Positions 11,199 to 22,395 of a DNA stretch of 64,000 nt are shown piece by piece. Origin of the DNA: Ciborinia camelliae (Eukaryota; Ascomycota; Leotiomycetes; Helotiales; Sclerotiniaceae); assembly GCA_025890175.1 (NCBI GenBank), contig JANPYM010000001.1, positions 3,000,288 to 3,064,287 on the forward strand, read 5' to 3'. Position numbers and translations under genes: made by a program. The notes under the pieces were generated by a model. The model had not been told where the DNA came from and did not search any database. It worked only from the letters and a program-made list of their open reading frames with translations. Numbering within the stretch: the stretch's first letter is position 1; each line of letters opens with the position of its first letter.

Positions 11199-12630
11199 AG
11201 TCTTTGGACCATACATTCTGAATTGTATCAGCTAAAATTATCAAGCTATATTGGTAACACTGGTTTTCCACTTTGGAACAGATATATTGCCTTTTGAAAA
11301 CTCTCCGATAATACTTTCCTATTGTTTCTGTGTCCCCAAGACATAGACCCCAATCCGAGCTGAGAGCATACAGCGAATTAAATGGTCTGATGAGGTTGGC
11401 AAGAATATAATTGTTGGAAATCCGTGGTACAGTATCACCTGACAGTCAATAAACTAGTCCTACTAGTGTTATGTCACCTTAAATATACTAGGTAGGTAGG
11501 TAGGTAGGTATTGTGCAGCTAGATCACCATCACCATCACAATATCACATGCTATATTACCACCATACTGACCACCATACCACTTTCCCACAATGATACCC
11601 GCAGTGAGACTGGCAAATGAACAATTTAAACTCTAGACAGCAGATAGTAGACAGGAAAGACGGAAAAGGAAAGTTGCAAAAAGAAATGTGTTACTGACTA
11701 TACCGGTAGACTCTGCCTTTACTGCCACTTGCCAATAGTTTTGCTGCCAAAAAGTGTAAACTTCATTTGGGAGATCCGATATTACTATTAGGGCCTTTTT
11801 AAACAATGATACATGAATTTCCCATTTACGACCGTGTCTGTCAAATATTTCGGCTGCCTAACCGGGAAGGCTTCGAAAAGTAGGTAGTGTGAGAGAGAAA
11901 GAGCAAAAGAATAGACAATTAAGACCTCGCGACAAACATACTACACAGCTCCGGCAACTCTAGTGAAAGGTGTATCAAATGGCTCCACGTGAAAATGTAA
12001 TAGCTTTACCCAGAGGTACAGCAAATAGTGGCATGCGAAGTGAACCTTTAGAAAGAACATAGAAGTTTCACGTGAAGATAGATTCACCTAATAGGTAACC
12101 TTTTACGACCTAGGGTTGTGAAGTGATCGTCATTTAAAATTGAACTATGAGACGTTACATTATGGTCAATAATATAACCTCAGAATATCTCCAACCGGAA
12201 AACCTGAAAATCATATGATTGTGGAATGATTTGGTTGGAGGCAATACAAAGGCGGTGAGACAAAATTAGACCATATACCTCCGCAAGCTGAATGCTCCTC
12301 CCTAACCTGGAAATGTATGTCATAGGTAGGTAACCCTAATACTGCCATTGTGTAGGTAGGTATTACATAGAATGAGTCACCAGTCAGCCGCTGTGCTTCA
12401 TCTATTGCAAAGTTTCACCATTAAACTTCGAGGCAAACCGTGAATCAAATAGTGAAGTGAATATGGATTCAAATAAAACTTTTACCACTTTTGCTACCTA
12501 CTCATTGACAATCTCAAAGCCTCGAACGATACTATATATGATAAAATTTAGGTGCCTTGAAGGAAGAGATATTTGAAGATATTTGAAGATATTTCGTTTT
12601 TTCTTTCTATCTGGGACTTTCCTGTCAGCC
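11199..12630. other. Intergenic with a TAGG microsatellite
   Basis: No gene seen. A short (TAGG)n run lies at about 11490-11511, and CACCAT-type repeats follow. A triplicated GAAGATATTT lies near 12567-12597, shortly before the ABC transporter start. Confidence 0.4.
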
Positions 12631-15600
12631 ATGCCTTTAAAATGTGAAGGTCCAACTTGGAACAACAGCGAACTCTCACCTTGCATACTTCAAAAGTAAG
12701 TTAAGCTCAAATCACCCGTTTTTACTTTGTTCCTGAGAAATCTTTTGACATAATATGAAGAATATTTCAGATTCTGCTACCTTTAGCCATTTGCGGAATA
12801 TCATTGGCAAGTTTCCTCTGGGAGCTTGTACATAGATCAGTTCGAAGCCGGAGTCTCTTCATTGTCAAGAATACTGGGAATTCTCTTCTCAATGACAGGT
12901 TGCGTGAACCCCAAGAGGAGAATGATTTCGAAGGGCGACCAGAATGGGCCAATAAAAGGGATAGGCGGATACCAATCAATAACAAATTCTTATTGTTCGC
13001 ACAGAGTTCGATTTGTATGTTGCTACTTGGCATCGAAATTGGAGCAGCTATCAAGAATACAAAAACCTCTAATGGAAAATGGGTTATTGTTAGTAGCATA
13101 ATATGCTGGTCGTACATTTTGTTTTTATCTCTGCTCCGATTTCAGATTGCATTCTCTACGAAGCTTTGGTACCATGTCTCCTGGATATACAGTTTGCAGT
13201 GGTTGTGTTTTCTTCTTCCTTTCCGGAATGCATTATTGCACACAAAACACCTCTTATATAGACCTTACGTATGGATCCTTGAGTTTGTGTTTTTAACTTT
13301 CTTAATGCTATCAGCAATCGCAGTTGGAAGAAGAGAAGGGGTATCGATGACACAGAAAGGTAAAGATCGCAGGGTCTCGGGGATACAATCAGCAAGTGCA
13401 CTCGGATTATTATCATTTGCTTGGCTTGATCCAATGCTTCGCGAGGGATATAGAGGAACATTGGAGGCGTATCATATTCCAAAGCTCGAGTTCAAGGACC
13501 GAGGTGCTGAAGTTATTAATGTTGCAGATGGACTTCGGTAAGTTAGATCTCTAACTGTCGTGATGGCAACTCTTGGAAATTAGCTTTCTAATCCGCAATC
13601 TTAGCTCAACTGGTAGCTTTGTTGGCCTCCTCTGGAGGTTTTCTCGTACTCGGCTTCTTCTTCAGACTATATGGGGCATTATTTACGCCGTCAACACATT
13701 CATACCCACATTACTCTTGAAAGCAATCTTACAGTACTTTGAATCGCCATCTTCAAAATCATCACCCTGGTTGTTTGCCATTCTTCTATTTGTATCAGGT
13801 ATTGTATCGGCAGTTGCGGGCAGCCAGCCACTTTGGATTGGTCGTAAATTATGCATAAACCTTCGGACACTGATTGTCGCCGAAATCTACCAGAAAGCCC
13901 TGAGACGACAAACAGCTACTTCGCATGAAGATGATTCTGACATAGAGAATAAGAAAACTTCTCCAACAGTGGGAAAGATAATCAATCTCATGTCTGTAGA
14001 TTCTGTCAAAATCAGCGAGGCTGGTGCGTATCTCTTCTCTCTCTGGGCCGAGACGCCTGTGCAAATTTCTGTTGCTGTTATCCTGTTATTTTCCATTCTC
14101 GGTGTTTCTTCACTCACTGGAGTTATCATCATGATACTTCTCATGCCCGTGAATGCTTTTATTGCGCAGAAACTCACCAACACTCAACAAAAGATTATGA
14201 GCGCTACGGATGAGCGAATCCAGGCTACCAACGAATTGCTCCAAAGTATACGCTTGGTCAAACTATTTGCTTGGGATATTCAAATGCGAAAGAATGTTGA
14301 AGTGAAGAGAAGGCTAGAGCTCAAAATGTTGAGATCCCGTTTTTTGATCTGGTCGCTGTTCTCTCTTTTAACACGAGCAACGCCGCTGATCATAACTTTC
14401 ACAACATTCTTGGCTTATGCAAAATTTCAAAAGAAAGCTTTAACTCCCTCGGTAACTTTTCCGGCGTTATCGCTTTTTGGAATACTTCAAGCACCTTTGA
14501 ACCAAATCACCAGTCTTGTTGCACGATTCCAGGCTTTCAAGGTCTCTCTTGTTCGAGTCCAAGAATTTCTTCTTGAACCAGAGACAGAAAAGTATGAAGT
14601 TTTAGGAGGTTACTCTAGGGAGAGTCGCCACGAACTCGGATTCAAAAACGCCACTATGACATGGACAGTGTCATCATCAAAATACAGCGATCAAGAGCCG
14701 ATTGTGGATAACGGACATGTAACAGATTCTATGCAGCCCGGCAATATACCTTTCAGATTAACTGATATTAATCTGAAGTTTCAAGCTGGCAAATTGAATG
14801 TTATTGTTGGACCGACAGGTAGTGGTAAAACATCATTATTACTTGCGTTATTGGGAGAGATGTCTTTGTTGCACGGGCGTATCCGTCTCCCAAACGATGG
14901 ATCCCCATGGAACACTACCCCTGGTTCGAGTTTTCAAATCAAAAACAAAATAGCATATTGTGCACAGCAAGCTTGGTTGCTCAATGACACTGTCAAGCAG
15001 AACATTCTTTTTGCAAGTCCATGGGATGAAGACCGCTATCGACAAGTTATCAGTTGCTGCGCACTCGAGACGGATTTCGCAATTTTCGATCGCGGCGACA
15101 GCACTCTTGTAGGTGAGAAGGGAGCTGCTCTCTCAGGTGGGCAAAAGCAGCGCATTTCACTTGCTCGGGCGCTTTACTCCAATGCTGCTCACCTGATTCT
15201 TGATGACTGTCTGAGTGCCCTAGACTCAAAAACTGCGCAATGGATTTACAAACATGGAATCCGAGGTCGGCTAATGCAAGGCCGCACGTGTATACTTGCC
15301 ACACACAACTTGGCGCTCTGCATTCCTGGCGCCGATTTTGTTGTGGCCATGGAAATGGGAAGAGTGGTACAGCAAGGCCCATCAAGCGACTTCTTGAAGA
15401 CCAATCCATTTATAGCCTCAGCAGGCCATTCACCAAGCTCCATCTCAGACCTACCAAAGCAGCAAGAAAGCAATCATACAAGGGTACACAGAGAATTAGA
15501 GGCATCAAGTTTCCAATCACAAACCATCGAGGAAAGCAAGAGAGAAGGTGTGGTAGCTGTTAAGACTATTCGGATGTACTTGAAAGCAATGGGGGGTCGT

Positions 15601-17650
15601 ATTTTTTGGATTTGCGCTATGTTTCTCTTCTTAGTGTCTCCTCTAGGAGCAGTAGCTTCTAATATTTGGTAAGATAGAAATCTTTGACTCTTATCTCAAT
15701 AAAAAGAAAGGGCTGGCATGGGTTGTCTGCAAGCCCTCAATATTTTTGGGAATCAAATCATCTCCTTTGGAGCCTCCTTCCCCTTCTACTAAACAACTGC
15801 TAATTTGTTCAAACTTGGCAGGGTTCGAGAATGGTCAAACTCCGAAAGAAGTACTGCAACCACATCGATTAATAATGGCCGGGACTCTGTAAGTATAACG
15901 CCACTTTCAATCCAGCCCTCTATGAACGAAGATCAAAAGTTGAAATACTATTTGGGCATATATGCGTTGATTGGAATTGCATACCTAATTATATCTCTGG
16001 CACGGGACATAGTTCAATTTGGAGGCTCGTTGAAAGCATCAGGTAATCTTCACAAGCAACTTATTGAAAGTGTTACCAAAGCCAAGTTTTCATTCTTCGA
16101 TAAAACACCAATGGGCCAAATCGTCAACAGATTTTCGACAGATATCGAGCTTCTCGACCAAGAACTAGCACCTGTAGCGGTTCAGACCCTTGATTGTGTT
16201 ACATCCATCGCTACAACCATCATCATGATTTCGATTTTTACCCCATACTTTCTTGTCGCAGTAGCATTGGTATTTTCCATTTATCTTTATATCGGCAAGT
16301 ACTTCTTACGCACCTCTCGAGATCTAAAACGCATCGAGGCAGTGACAAAAAGCCCCCTGTATCAACATTTCGGCGAGACCTTAAACGGATTAACTACTAT
16401 ACGAGCTTATCAAAGTGAGAAGATATTCATAAATGAAAATCTAGATAGGATCGATAACAACAATGGGCCTTACTTTTATTTATGGGCTGCCAACCGCTGG
16501 CTAGCTTTTAGGTTAGATGCAATGGGTGCCTTTGTGACCTTTTGTGCCGCAGCTTTTATCATCTCAAGCCATGGAAGGATTGATGCTGGCGCCGCGGGTC
16601 TAAGTTTATTGTATGCAGTGACGTTCACGGAAAACGTAGTATATCTAGTGAGGTTACAAGCTAACAATGAGCAAAACCTGAACTCGTAAGTCAACCACAT
16701 CATATACCAGGGCTTACCGGGTAGATAGCAGCTAACGCAACATCAGAATGGAAAGAATTGAAGAATATATTCAGTTAGATCGCGAAGGAAATACAAACAG
16801 TCAAGAATTTAAACCGCCTCTTTCCTGGCCTTCGAAAGGAGCGATAGAATTCGTCAACTTTTCAACACGCTACAATCTATCCTTGGCTCCTGTTTTACAC
16901 CAAATCAATCTCAAAATCTTGCCACAGCAGAAGATCGGAGTTGTTGGTCGTACTGGAGCCGGGAAAAGCTCGCTCGCAATGGCACTATTTCGTGCCTTGG
17001 AAGCGGATGAAGGTCAAATTCTCATCGATGGTATTGATATCGGTTCCGTTGATCTCACGACCCTAAGACAGAGAATTTCTATTGTGCCACAAGAGGCGGT
17101 TCTTTTTTCAGGGACTATTAGAATGAATCTTGATCCGATGAATGAGTTTTCCGATTCTCACATTCTAGATACTCTTTCGCAACTGGGTCTTACCGGCTCT
17201 CAGGCGTCAAATTCAGTTGATACATTCTCTGTGGACTCTTCAACATCCTCAAATTCCGCAGATCGTACACGGGAACAATTTTCTAATCTTTCCTTCTCTA
17301 TTTCAGAGGGTGGTGGCAATATCTCACAAGGTCAGCGACAGTTACTCTGTCTTGCTAGGGCTCTTCTTAAGGGCTCGAAACTTATTTTGATGGATGAAGC
17401 AACTGGTTCAGTTGACCACGATACGGAGAAGAGAGTTCGAGAGGCAATTAGAGATATTGATTCTACGATGATCGTTATTGCTCATCGCTTGAGGGCAATA
17501 TTTGACTATGATGTTGTCGTGGTCCTGGATAAAGGTAGAATCATTGAGACTGGAAGCCCAAAAGAGTTGGTTCACTCTAAAAAGGGAGCATTTTGGGAGA
17601 TTTGTAAAGAGAGTGGCGATGCGGAAATCTTAGCGATGGTGGAAACTTGA
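12631..17650 (+). CDS. ABCC-type (MRP-like) full ABC transporter
   Basis: Proposed exons are 12631-12695, 12761-13537, 13605-15668, 15822-16685 and 16747-17650. They join in phase to 1,557 residues. The layout is an N-terminal membrane region, TMD1, NBD1, TMD2 and NBD2. NBD1 has Walker A GPTGSGKTSLL (near residue 683), signature LSGGQKQRISLARAL and Walker B HLILDDCLSALD, where Asp replaces the usual catalytic Glu, as is common in ABCC NBD1. NBD2 has Walker A GRTGAGKSSL (near 1323), signature ISQGQRQLLCLARALL and Walker B LILMDEATGSVD. The family exports conjugates, drugs and secondary metabolites at the plasma or vacuolar membrane. Introns 2-5 are well supported. The short first exon and its AAG acceptor are tentative, and the third exon could begin at 13584 instead. 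Its place beside the repeat-peptide genes makes it a possible exporter, not proven. Confidence 0.87.
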
Positions 17651-18056
17651 TTAAAATTTCTGGTTTGTTTATACCTAGTTTTAGTTGTCAAATTTGTTCG
17701 AAGTAGGAATGCAATGCCTGATTTTTATCCATCTCCCACACAAGCATGCTTTAAGTACCTATGAATTCTAAGATTAACGAGTTTGAGGGTGGTTGGCCAA
17801 CACCCCCCATCTTGATGATTAAAATGTCAACAAAACATAGGAGGTAGAAATAAGAGAGTATTGGCAGCAGCAAAATTGAATCCCAATTTCAAATTCAATT
17901 CAAAATTGACAGTATAATATAATAGTAAAATTAACCCTATATACTAAGCATCTTTCAAAATTCAAAAAAGTTCCACATGTGGATTAAGATATCAATTTAA
18001 TCTTCTCCCCGGCTACGTTTATCCAAAATCGTGGCAATATATCAAACTTTACTATC
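17651..18056. other. Convergent 3' spacer
   Basis: An A/T-rich spacer between the convergent ABC transporter and UstYa-family genes. No gene seen. Confidence 0.5.
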
Positions 18057-19064
18057 TCACATCTCTCCTGCAGCCACAGCATCAATAATCATTTTATCAT
18101 TGACATCAAAGAATCTTTCTGCAGCTCTCTCCTTAGACCAAGCATGTATGGCGTCGAAATTTCGGCACGTATGCATTTGAGTTGTGAACTGCGGAATGAG
18201 ATATTTCACCTGAGGATCCCACTTCAACATAACAGGCGAGAGATCAGAGTGGCACATGACCTGTTGACGCAGATAATCGAGACAATGTTCTCTGTGTAAA
18301 CGAACAAGACGGGGTGGATCGTCAAAATCTTCGGGGTAATACTCTGCGTCAAAGGCTTTACGGACGAGATTCTGTAATCATTTAGTACAACACCACGAAA
18401 TGGATTTTCCTTGACGGTTATTGAATAGAAAAACTCACCACACAATGCAGAGCATGGAAGACATCCAATCCTGTTCTCCACATGTTCCCCAGTGGTTCTT
18501 CGAAAGTTTTGTTCTTGACAGCCAAGGCTTCCTCGCCTTCCAAATCCATAGCAGAGGAGTAGATGAGATCGGTCCATGCCTTGTCAATCTCTGGACTCGG
18601 GACACCGAAGTAGTACGGTTCACCCTCAACATGCTCTCGATAGAGCTGGCCATTTTCGTCTTTGAGGAGACCGCCGCGGAATCGGACTTGATGGGTCGAA
18701 ATTACGGCTTTGGCGATACCTGGGAGGATTGCAATCTTAGCTACAAAGTTATTGGGAAACAGAGGAGAGAGAGCTGATTTGACATACCCAGATCGGTATC
18801 AAAACCAGCTTCATATGTATTTGTTTCTCGGCATGTGAGTTTAGGTTTCTGACACAGAGATACATGCGATTGCTTTGCAAGCACCAGGCAGAGGATGGAC
18901 AGTATCGCAGTCGTAGTCATCCATGGTAATGCTGGACCGAGATTGGTTGGAAACCATCGATTTCTTTTTGCAGTACGGCCAAAGGGTCTTTCTCCCGATT
19001 TCTGTATAAAAAACTCTTCTTCTTGATCTCCATCTCGTGAAGGGTTCTCTGAAGAAGAAGGCAT
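18057..19064 (-). CDS. UstYa-family (DUF3328) oxidase, candidate RiPP cyclase
   Basis: Exons 18788-19064, 18439-18740 and 18057-18371 (minus strand) join in phase to 297 residues. Introns are GTATGT...TTTGTAG (47 nt) and GTGAGT...TTACAG (67 nt). A short cytoplasmic N-terminus is followed by one membrane helix (about residues 47-63, PWMTTTAILSILCLVLA) and a lumenal domain. Both family hallmarks are present: HALHC at residues 188-192, in the context VFHALHCVNLVRK, and HREHC at 219-223, in HREHCLDYLRQ. The second intron falls right after the first motif. UstYa-type proteins are membrane oxidases that form the Tyr side-chain ether macrocycle in ustiloxin, phomopsin and asperipin; others halogenate or oxidise small molecules. 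The gene is divergent from the repeat-peptide precursor (starts 1.7 kb apart), which supports the RiPP role. Confidence 0.92.
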
Positions 19065-20745
19065 CTTGCAAAGCTTGTTTCGACTCTGAGAAATGAAAAT
19101 TGGGAAAGGGGGAAGAGTGCAAGAAACGATGTAGGTGTAAAGGTTTTCCTTAGACTTCACCAATGCCAGATACTACCTAAGCAATGGAAGATCGATTGTG
19201 CCTCCTTTCCTTTTCAACTAGACCGAGGAGGGTGGTAACTATCAAACGAGAAAGGAATTGGTCCTTCGAAGCAGCCAGCACAAACTCGGTGGCGTCTACT
19301 ACCTGACGAGCTTGATGTTGATTGTTTCCTTATCTGAGCTGCACATTTCCGTGTTGTGGTGACAATATCGATCTGGATCGAGGCTTTCATTGGCCATATA
19401 CTTACAAACGAGTAGCAATAGTTTTTGACACCTCTCCCGTGAAACGAGCAATTCTCGTTGCATCTCTGGCCCTTTTTATGCAGAGAATTTGTAACAGTCT
19501 TTTTAATATCCGTAATAGGTTTGTATTTTTCGTGGCAAGAATTGCGGCATCGACTTATGATACATTTGGTATTTTTATATTACAATCTTTATTTCTTTAA
19601 ATTTTCAATAATAATTCAATCCTTTTCTTTTAGATAATAAATGAAACCTATACTTTAAATTTCAATTCATTATATTCATTTTTTGTAAAGTTATTATTAC
19701 GTTAAAATCACTGTTTTTGGTGTAAATACTGGCCGGAAAGGGTAAGGGACTTGATAGAAAACACCAGGCGTGCGCGATGAGCCGAGGCTGCAGCTCTTGC
19801 CTTTAATTGGCACTTCGATTCGGGGTTGATGTGGTATTGAATGCCGCACAGCAGTTCCGTGCCGTGTCGTACCGTAACATTATCGGTAGCCGCTGAGGGT
19901 AATGCCCCCACACACGGCAGTGTAAATGATACACAAGCTGCAGTGACTTGATAGTTTATACTGAAATTCAAGACAGATAGGAGAACCTTTTCTTTATTAG
20001 ATACCAGAGATTACATTCGATCTAGCCATGTTCCCAATCCAACCACGTCTATCACTTTCTTTGAGCCATGGACGAGGTGTCCAACGTATTGCCATTGCGA
20101 GCGTATGACTGATGTGGTGTTGACGAAGCAGAAGAAAGTAGTGTACACGGGTAGAAGTTGAATTTGCTACCCTTCATTCACCGTATCGCTCGTAGACTTA
20201 CATTCCCTTCGCGCCCGAAATACCACATGGCTTGTTAATTCGATACGAGTCATATGGGACTACATAATCGAATCAACGCTATTCTGTGCTTCTGAGGACC
20301 TTTCCAAATGCCAATCGGCGATGGTTGAATCTATTCTTCGTAATACATACCCCGGATTGAGATGTGTTGCTGTCTCCTTAGGGAACTCGAAACTACGATA
20401 ACATCCTCAAACTGCGAAGATCAAAGGTGAATTGGGAAGGTATCTGCAGTGCAAGTAACGCATCAATACACGGTGAAGTGATCACTGCGCATCTACGACC
20501 CGATTCTGAGAGGCATCTTGAGGGGAATGTAACAATTACTTGTGGGGGGTTTCCGCAATCAGGTAATTAGCATCATGATTGATATTCATGTTTCCTTGGA
20601 TGATCTGAAGAGATGGTTTGCATATAAATTCTCTTTCCCTCGACTCTCTAACAGTCTCTCTTTCTGCAGTCACAGATATATTATCACACTGAAGTCATAA
20701 AATCCTTAACCAATTCACAACGTGCTACTTTTACAAAAAGTCATT
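19065..20745. promoter_or_regulatory. Shared divergent promoter region of the UstYa-like gene and the repeat precursor
   Basis: This 1.68-kb spacer separates two divergent start codons (19064 minus and 20746 plus), so co-regulation is plausible. A TATA-like TATAAA lies at 20623-20628, 118 bp before the precursor ATG. CCG-N9-CGG at 19872-19886 fits a Zn2Cys6-type factor site. About 19560-19700 is strongly A/T-rich. No further UstY-like gene, tyrosinase or regulator was found here. Confidence 0.5.
19708..19971 (-). CDS. Doubtful small secreted-protein-like ORF
   Basis: An 87-codon minus-strand frame inside the divergent promoter. Its start, MNFSINYQVTAACVSFTLPC, could act as a signal peptide, and the segment is more G/C-rich than its surroundings. 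I do not recognise it, no introns or UTR signals support it, and it may be a chance frame or a relic of another sequence. Confidence 0.15.
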   Translation of the reverse strand: MNFSINYQVTAACVSFTLPCVGALPSAATDNVTVRHGTELLCGIQYHINPESKCQLKARAAASAHRARLVFSIKSLTLSGQYLHQKQ

Positions 20746-21562
20746 ATGAAGCTTTCAATCGCTAGTTTAGTAGTTGCTCTCGCAGCTTTCTCGGCTGCTG
20801 CTCCTGTTGCAGGCAAGTATCTTTGATTTCCTTTTCTATCAAGTCAGCCCTAACGACATCTCCAGAACCTGACCGTTCCGTTGTTGGAACTGGATCTGAT
20901 CGCTACAAGAGAGAACCAGATCGCTCAGTTGTGGGAACTGGATCTGATCGCTACAAGAGAGAGCCAGACCGTTCCGTTGTAGGAACTGGATCTGATCGTT
21001 ACAAGAGAGAACCTGAGCCAGATCGTTCCGTTGTGGGAACTGGATCTGATCGCTACAAGAGAGAGCCAGACCGTTCCGTTGTAGGAACTGGATCTGATCG
21101 CTACAAGAGAGAGCCAGATCGCTCAGTTGTGGGGACCGGCTCTGATCGTTACAAGAGAGAACCTGAGCCAGATCGCTCTGTTGTTGGAACCGGGTATGTA
21201 AATTCTTTTCTCCCATACTTTTACTACTTGAGAAATTGCTAACCTCCCCAATCTCAATAGTTCCGACCGCTACAAGAGAGAAGCCGAACCTGACCGCTCT
21301 GTTGTGGGCACAGGCTCCGATCGCTACAAGAGAGAGCCTTCACCTGAGCCAGACCGCTCTGTTGTTGGGACTGGGTATGTAAAGTCTTTATTGCTCTACT
21401 TTTTCTGTCCGAGAAATTGCTAATTCCCTTGATTTAAACAGTTCGGACCGCTACAAGAGGGAGCCAGATCGTTCCGTTGTAGGAACAGGATCTGATCGCT
21501 ATAAGGAGCGTGGCGTCTACAGCAACTACGAGGGCATAGGTAAGCTTAACTTTGACAATTAG
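20746..21562 (+). CDS. Kex2-processed repeat precursor, candidate dikaritin-type RiPP precursor
   Basis: Exons 20746-20812, 20866-21193, 21261-21374 and 21442-21562 join in phase to 209 residues. A signal peptide (MKLSIASLVVALAAFSAAAP) is followed by ten units of DRSVVGTGSDRY. Nine end in KR, the Kex2 site; the last reads KER and leads into a Tyr-containing tail (GVYSNYEGIGKLNFDN). Units are preceded by EP, EPEP, EAEP or EPSPEP, X-Pro/X-Ala dipeptides of the kind removed by Ste13-like peptidases. All ten cores are identical in protein while codons vary, which indicates selection on the peptide. The first intron has a GC donor (GCAAGT). Introns 2 and 3 sit at the same codon of the repeat. Ustiloxin-type precursors share this design, with a Tyr-containing core before KR. 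A secreted signalling peptide without a crosslink is the main alternative. The stop at 21560 could be bypassed by a further intron (GTAAGC at 21540). Confidence 0.9.
20866..21508 (+). repeat. Ten tandem copies of a 12-residue core with Kex2 spacers
   Basis: Intragenic tandem repeats of mainly 48 or 54 bp encode EPDRSVVGTGSDRYKR-type units. Copies 7 and 9 are each interrupted by a 67-nt intron between the second Gly (GTG) and Ser of the core. The two introns resemble each other (GTATGTAAA start, GAGAAATTGCTAA before the end), so exon plus intron was duplicated as a block. Confidence 0.93.
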
Positions 21563-22395
21563 AGCGGTAGGGGGCATTCGAACTAGAAATCTTGAGACGG
21601 GAGTGAATCCGAGCATTTCTAATACTCTCAAAGTTATATAAGCTGATTCTAGCTCACTGTTAGGTACTCTAGTTGCTAAAGCGAGCTACTAGCGGTTGCT
21701 GGTAAAATCTGGGCTGGATTGATGGTGGGAAAGTAGTTGAGAGTAATCTGTTTCTATGATCTAGTCACTATTGAGGTTGACTTAAAATTCATCCCTTATT
21801 TTGATGAGAGACTATATCGGAATTCGTTCTCTATTCCGATGATATTGAGAAGTCTAGTTTATTTATATCTGTCGAGAAGAAAACAACCGCCACATTCATT
21901 TAAATATCGAGAAACCCCAAATGCTTGAGAAAAGATTATGTGACTTGCAGCGAAATATATAAAGCGCAAAGAGTTAGGCAGCGAGATCATTTCCGAAATA
22001 GTCCAATAGCCTGTCTGCAACACAAAAATATTGCATTAGGAATGATTCGTGATACCTGGTAATGAATGCCATTTGACTATTCTGGGTCATTGAAGTGAAT
22101 ATGCTATGAAATGAGACAGGGAAGACAAGTATATATATCAGTGATTCCCACCAATCTCTCTTGCTACTCATTCCTCTTTTCCTCTTCCTTTAGAAATTCT
22201 TTCTTCTCTACATAATATCTGTGCCCCCGTTTTTCTGAGCACACCGAGCAACTCACAATATTGCCTCTCGTCCAAGACATGACATAAAAATCTGACATCT
22301 ATTTGTTTTAAAAACTTCGAAGACCCCAGCTCGAGTGTATCAAAAAAGATTCGAACTCTCAGGCCTAACTATTGTATTCTTTTTTCAAAACCTCC
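21563..22395. other. Spacer between precursor and MFS transporter
   Basis: No additional gene seen. A possible downstream exon of the precursor cannot be excluded because a GTAAGC donor overlaps its last codons. Confidence 0.4.

Noticed and set aside
20839..21216. Minus-strand frame opposite the peptide repeats
   Set aside because: It only mirrors the tandem repeat; the plus frame has signal peptide, Kex2 sites and phased introns.
20866..21508. CRISPR-like array at the repeats
   Set aside because: The repeats are coding, without unique spacers, and the genome is eukaryotic.
20866..21508. Mating pheromone (alpha-factor) precursor
   Set aside because: The layout is similar, but the core lacks the Trp/Cys/Gly-Gln-Pro features of filamentous-ascomycete alpha pheromones, and a UstYa gene is adjacent.
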